A stretch of 64,000 nucleotides of DNA from positions 1 to 64,000 of the forward strand of contig CAKTYZ010000004.1 in NCBI GenBank assembly GCA_934635225.1, in the 5' to 3' direction. Below, piece by piece: positions 60,522 to 64,000 of the stretch. Position 1 is the stretch's first letter. Every line of letters begins with the position of its first letter. This DNA comes from an uncultured Kiritimatiellota bacterium (lineage in GTDB: Bacteria > Verrucomicrobiota > Kiritimatiellia > RFP12 > UBA1067). Under the pieces are notes generated by a model, which worked only from the letters and a program-made list of their open reading frames with translations, was not told the DNA's origin and did not search any database. Position numbers and translations under genes: made by a program.

Positions 60522-62090
60522 ATGAAACTTGGTGATAGATTCCGCTTCTGCGCAGGACTGCTTTTGTCCTTGTCCTTGTCCTTTTTGTTTTCGTCGGCTC
60601 TCGCGTCCGACGGCTCGTTGCGCATTTCGCGTCGCAAGCCGCTCACGGCCAACGTCGGCCTGGTCTCGGTCGGCCTCGACACCTACTGGAAGCAGTGCCC
60701 GGGACTCCTTGACGACATGAAGAGGAAGGAAGACGTCTTCGCCCGCAAGGTCGAAGCGCATCAGGTGAAGGTGACGCGGTTCGGCATGAGCGACAATCCG
60801 CAGTCCGCCAAGGCGATGGTCCCCGCGATGAAGGCGGCCGACCTCGACATCCTCTTCGTGGACATGGTGACGTACGCGACGAGCTCGACGTTCGCGCCGT
60901 TCGTGCGCGAGCTGAACGTGCCGATCGTCCTCTTCGCGCTCCAGCCCGACGACCGGCTCGACTACGAACACGCGACGATCTACAGGCAGCTGCTGAACGA
61001 CGACCTCTGCTCCGTGCCGGAGTTCACGGGCGTCGCCATCCGCTACGGGCGCCCCGTCGCGGACGCGGTCATCGGCAAGCTCGAGGGCGACGCGCGGGCG
61101 GACGAGGAGATCCGCCAGTGGTGCGCCGTCGCGCACGTCCTGCACGACCTCAAGCGCGCGCGCATCGGCCTCATGGGCCATGTGCTGGAGGCGATGTACG
61201 ACATGCAGGTCGACCCGACGGCCGTCTCGCGCACGTTCGGCTGCCACGTCGCCCTGTGCGAGCCGGACGAGATCCTGCCCTACTACCGCGAACCCGTCGC
61301 GGCGGACGTCGACGCCATGAAGAAGCGCATTCTCGCGTTCTTCGACACGCCCGACCCGGTGAGCGACCCGTGGACGGAGAAGCTGTCCGAGAGGGATCTC
61401 GACATCGCGGCGAAGGCGGCGTGCGCGCTGGAGAAGTTCATCGCGAAACGCAACCTCGACGGCTTCGCCTACTACTACGAAGGCGAGGAGGGGTCGCTCA
61501 CGCGCGAGCTCGTGACGAACTTCATCGTCGGCAATTCGCTCCTCACGGCGGCGGGCTTCCCGATGTGCGGCGAGTTCGACCTCAAGAACTGCCTCGCGAT
61601 GATGATCTTCGACCGCCTCGACATCGGCGGCAGCTTCGCGGAATTCCATCCGATCGACTTCGCGCGCGACACCGTCTTGGTCGGACACGACGGGCCGCAC
61701 CATCTCAACATTGCCGCGCAAAAGCCCATGCTCCGTTCGCTCAAGAAATACCATGGCAAGCCCGGAAAGGGCGCGGGCGTCGAGTTCAACATCAAGGAAG
61801 GTCCGATTACGATGATGTCGCTCGGACTCAAGGCGGACGGCTCGTTCAAGTTCGTCGTCGCCGAGGGCGAGTCGCTGAAGGGGCCGATCCCGCCGACAGG
61901 GAACACGAACACGCACGGCCGGTTCCTGCCGGACGTGCGCACGTTCCTGCGTCGCTGGTCGCTCGCGGGGCCGACGCACCACTTTGCGCTCGGCATCGGC
62001 CACCACGCGGCGGAGCTGAAGAAGCTCGGCAAGGCCCTCGGCGTCGAGGTCGAGGTCGTCACGCCGGAGAAAGAGGACATGTCAGAATGA
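60522..62090 (+). CDS. L-fucose/L-arabinose isomerase family protein with signal-peptide-like N-terminus
   Basis: 522 residues. The first about 30 residues (MKLGDRFRF, a hydrophobic LLLSLSLSFLFSSALA, then SDG) look like a cleavable signal peptide. The isomerase core starts near residue 43 (TANVGLVSVGLDTYWKQCPG). Family blocks: LQPDDRLDYEHATIYRQLLN near residue 144, GHVLEAMYDMQVDPTAVSR near 220, FAEFHPIDFARDTVLVGHDG near 370, and GPIPPTGNTNTHGRF then HHFALGIGHH near the end. This enzyme class normally acts in the cytoplasm on aldoses, so export would be unusual. A TTG at 60617 could give a cytoplasmic form but lacks a ribosome site. It overlaps the next gene (ATGA). Confidence 0.85.
   Translation: MKLGDRFRFCAGLLLSLSLSFLFSSALASDGSLRISRRKPLTANVGLVSVGLDTYWKQCPGLLDDMKRKEDVFARKVEAHQVKVTRFGMSDNPQSAKAMVPAMKAADLDILFVDMVTYATSSTFAPFVRELNVPIVLFALQPDDRLDYEHATIYRQLLNDDLCSVPEFTGVAIRYGRPVADAVIGKLEGDARADEEIRQWCAVAHVLHDLKRARIGLMGHVLEAMYDMQVDPTAVSRTFGCHVALCEPDEILPYYREPVAADVDAMKKRILAFFDTPDPVSDPWTEKLSERDLDIAAKAACALEKFIAKRNLDGFAYYYEGEEGSLTRELVTNFIVGNSLLTAAGFPMCGEFDLKNCLAMMIFDRLDIGGSFAEFHPIDFARDTVLVGHDGPHHLNIAAQKPMLRSLKKYHGKPGKGAGVEFNIKEGPITMMSLGLKADGSFKFVVAEGESLKGPIPPTGNTNTHGRFLPDVRTFLRRWSLAGPTHHFALGIGHHAAELKKLGKALGVEVEVVTPEKEDMSE
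60564..60581 (+). repeat. Three TTGTCC hexamers in the signal-peptide-coding region
   Basis: TTGTCC is repeated three times in tandem and encodes the Leu-Ser repeats of the hydrophobic core. Such in-frame repeats can change the length of the core. Confidence 0.7.
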
Positions 62091-64000
62091 TGCCATTGTC
62101 GCTACTCGCTATTGTCTTGCCGCTGGGTGCAGGGGACTTGCATCTGCCAAAGAATGTGACGAAGGACACGCCTTGTCTGTTGCTGATCCACGGCGGCGGC
62201 TGGACAGAGATGAATCGTCGTGACGTCGTGGGCGTTGCCGATTATTTCTCAAGAGACTTGGGCTTCGCCGTCTACAACATTGACTACCGGCTGGCGACAC
62301 AGGAGCATCCGTGGCCGGCTTGTGGCGAGGACTGCGTAGCGTCTGCCAAGTTCATGTTCACTGAGGCGTTTGCACGCACGGCAGGCGTCCGGCCTCAAAA
62401 GATTTGGATTGCCGGAGCCAGCGCGGGCGGGCATTTGGCGTTGTGGACGGGGCTTTCCCTGCCGTCCGACTGGGTTGCTGGCATCGTGTCCATCTCGGGC
62501 ATTGTCGATCCGATGCCTGACTTTTCTCGGAATCCGGAACGCTATCGTGCGCTCTTCGGTGGACAGGACCCGACAGCGGCGCGGCTCGACGCGATGAACC
62601 CGTTGCGGTTGATCCGCCCGAATGGCCCGCCCGTGCTCTTAACGCACGCGACGGGCGACAAGGTCGTCCCGATTGCTTCGGCTCGGAATTTCGAGAAGGC
62701 GTATCGCGACGCCGGCAATCCCGTTGAATTCTACGAATATCCTAGCGAAATCGAGTTGGGACTTTCCGGGCATAGCATCTGGCGGTCGAACGGGAAGCCG
62801 CGCCGTCTGATCACCGCGCTGGAGCGGACGATTGCCGATTTCGTCCTGCCGCCGCGCGTGCCGACGCCGCAGCCTGTCAAGGGCGCGGTCGAGGTGCATG
62901 CATTCTACTACCCCGGCACGGAACAGCGGTGGGAATGGGATCTCCTCGAACGGACACGGCCGCATCTCAAGCCACTGCTCGGTTGGTACGATGAGACGGA
63001 TCCCGAAGTCGTCGATTGGCAGATTAAGTGGGCGGTCGAGCATGGCATCTCGGCGTTTTGCGTGGACTGGTATTGGAATCGCGGCGAGCGGCGACTGGAG
63101 CACTGGGTGCGGGCGTATGATCGTGCCAAGCACCGACGTTTCCTCAAGTGGTACATGATGTACGCGAACCACAACGAGCCTGGCGCCCATGACGAGGCGG
63201 ACACACGGCGGCTCGTGCAGTACTGGATCGAGAACTACTTCCGTACGCCCGGCTACTACCGCATCGAAGGAAAGCCCGTCGTTGTGATCTGGGCGTCCGA
63301 CCGGTTCGGCGAAGATTTCGCGGAGGAGGCGGCCCGACGCGGCGAGAAGATCACGGCCGAAGAGGGGTTGCGGCGGGCGATTGCGCTCATGCAGTCGTTG
63401 GTGTGCGCGGCGGGATTCCCCGGCATCCATTTCATCGATATGTACCATGGCGGATCGTATGATCCGCGTTTGGTGAATGTGCCGCGCGAGGCCGGCTATT
63501 CGGCACAGATGATCTACAACTTCGACACGATCGCGTGGAACCTCGCGCCCGAGGCGCGGCAACCAGGTGACCGCAAGGACAACTTCGGCTATTCCCTGAT
63601 CCGTCCGGCTGTCAACCGCTGGTGGGCGATGACAAGCCGTGATCCGGCGTTCCCGTTCTGGCCCATCGTCCCCACGGGATGGAACGACCAGCCGCGCTCG
63701 TTCGAGAAGGCCCGCGTCATCCGCAACCGGACGCCAGAGGCGTTCCGCGAGATCCTCTCCGACTGCCGTGCGTTCTGCGAGACGAACGGCTTCACGCGTT
63801 GCATCATCGCCCCGATCAACGAGTGGCAGGAAGGCAGCTACATCGAGCCGAACGAGGAATACGGGTTCGCGATGTATGACGCGATCCGGGAAGTCTTCTG
63901 CGAGAAGCCGACTGGCGGGTGGCCGAAGAACGTGCGTCCGCAGGACGTTGGGTGCGGCCCTTACGATTTCCCGGAGATTGTTCGCCCGTCCGTGACGTCT
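62087..64000 (+). CDS. Alpha/beta-hydrolase esterase fused to WbsX/GH99-like domain (partial, cut at window end)
   Basis: Open from the ATG at 62087 to the window edge, at least 638 residues. A short signal-like N-terminus (MMPLSLLAIVLPLGAGD) is followed by a serine hydrolase of the lipase/carboxylesterase type: LLIHGGGWTEMN near residue 32, nucleophile in GASAGGHLALWTG near 112, and GDKVVPIASA near 192. From about residue 275 a GH99-like WbsX domain follows (HAFYYPGTEQRWEWD, HGISAFCVDWYWNRG, INEWQEGSYIEPNEEYGF). WbsX domains are thought to act on glycans. ATGA overlap couples it to the isomerase gene. Confidence 0.85.
   Translation, partial: MMPLSLLAIVLPLGAGDLHLPKNVTKDTPCLLLIHGGGWTEMNRRDVVGVADYFSRDLGFAVYNIDYRLATQEHPWPACGEDCVASAKFMFTEAFARTAGVRPQKIWIAGASAGGHLALWTGLSLPSDWVAGIVSISGIVDPMPDFSRNPERYRALFGGQDPTAARLDAMNPLRLIRPNGPPVLLTHATGDKVVPIASARNFEKAYRDAGNPVEFYEYPSEIELGLSGHSIWRSNGKPRRLITALERTIADFVLPPRVPTPQPVKGAVEVHAFYYPGTEQRWEWDLLERTRPHLKPLLGWYDETDPEVVDWQIKWAVEHGISAFCVDWYWNRGERRLEHWVRAYDRAKHRRFLKWYMMYANHNEPGAHDEADTRRLVQYWIENYFRTPGYYRIEGKPVVVIWASDRFGEDFAEEAARRGEKITAEEGLRRAIALMQSLVCAAGFPGIHFIDMYHGGSYDPRLVNVPREAGYSAQMIYNFDTIAWNLAPEARQPGDRKDNFGYSLIRPAVNRWWAMTSRDPAFPFWPIVPTGWNDQPRSFEKARVIRNRTPEAFREILSDCRAFCETNGFTRCIIAPINEWQEGSYIEPNEEYGFAMYDAIREVFCEKPTGGWPKNVRPQDVGCGPYDFPEIVRPSVTS

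Noticed and set aside
1..64000. CRISPR arrays, insertion sequences, tRNA or rRNA genes
   Set aside because: I read the intergenic gaps for repeats with spacers, transposase motifs, and tRNA cloverleaf or rRNA signatures and saw none. A tRNAscan or IS search could still find something I missed.

Overview
The window is a GC-rich, densely packed piece of bacterial chromosome. It reads like an uncultured gut or anaerobic member of the PVC group, most probably Kiritimatiellota. This is inference from gene content: secreted glycoside hydrolases without SusC/SusD transporters, LamG and parallel beta-helix surface proteins, a secreted SUMF1-like protein, regulators with a LacI-type sensor fused to an AraC helix-turn-helix, and a DUF4954 protein. 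No 16S or other phylogenetic marker was searched. Nearly all genes lie on the plus strand; only two regulators are on the minus strand.

Layout. (1) 231-9187 is a first pectin-type cluster: an unknown secreted protein, a beta-helix protein, a clan GH-A/GH28 fusion and a GH28 enzyme, ending at a GH95 remnant. (2) 9195-14140 holds a LacI/AraC regulator divergent from a GHL10-like enzyme, a small secreted protein and a SUMF1-like protein. (3) 14302-18031 is housekeeping: rplU-rpmA with a clear terminator, then a sigma54-type activator overlapping hisH-hisF. (4) 18060-34182 is a second pectin-type operon behind another LacI/AraC regulator: GH95, LamG protein, GH106/clan GH-A fusion, GH28/esterase fusion, GH2. 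The contents suit rhamnogalacturonan side chains and backbone. (5) 34313-44218 holds DUF4954, LysM, purD, a metallo-beta-lactamase-fold hydrolase, a second GH2 enzyme, feoA-feoB and an ApbE-like lipoprotein. (6) 44249-49615 holds a palindrome and tandem repeats, a leader-peptide attenuator, an XRE-cupin-acyl-CoA ligase, an amidohydrolase and a second acyl-CoA ligase. (7) 49617-56336 holds gmd-fcl, hemolysin III, a tlyA-type methylase behind a tiny leader ORF, pyrimidine phosphorylase, gpsA and prepilin peptidase. (8) 56406-64000 holds rhamnose isomerase, an eboC/eboF-like pair, an AraC regulator, a sugar isomerase with an apparent signal peptide, and an esterase/WbsX-type fusion cut by the window edge.

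The strongest regulatory find is at 44392-44580. A sigma70-type promoter is followed by a 25-codon leader peptide rich in Leu/Ile codons, an 11-bp antiterminator and a terminator, ahead of an acyl-CoA ligase. This looks like branched-chain amino-acid attenuation of a fatty-acid activating enzyme.

A second pattern runs through the whole window. Thirteen of fifteen recognisable promoters carry an extended -10 (TG-N-TATAAT-like). In eight cases the -10 sits only 7-8 nt before an ATG, which predicts leaderless mRNAs. Other notable items are a fusion/fission pair of carbohydrate enzymes, a shared C-terminal tail on unrelated secreted proteins, octamer repeat arrays inside coding sequence, and a translationally coupled leader ORF before the tlyA-type gene.
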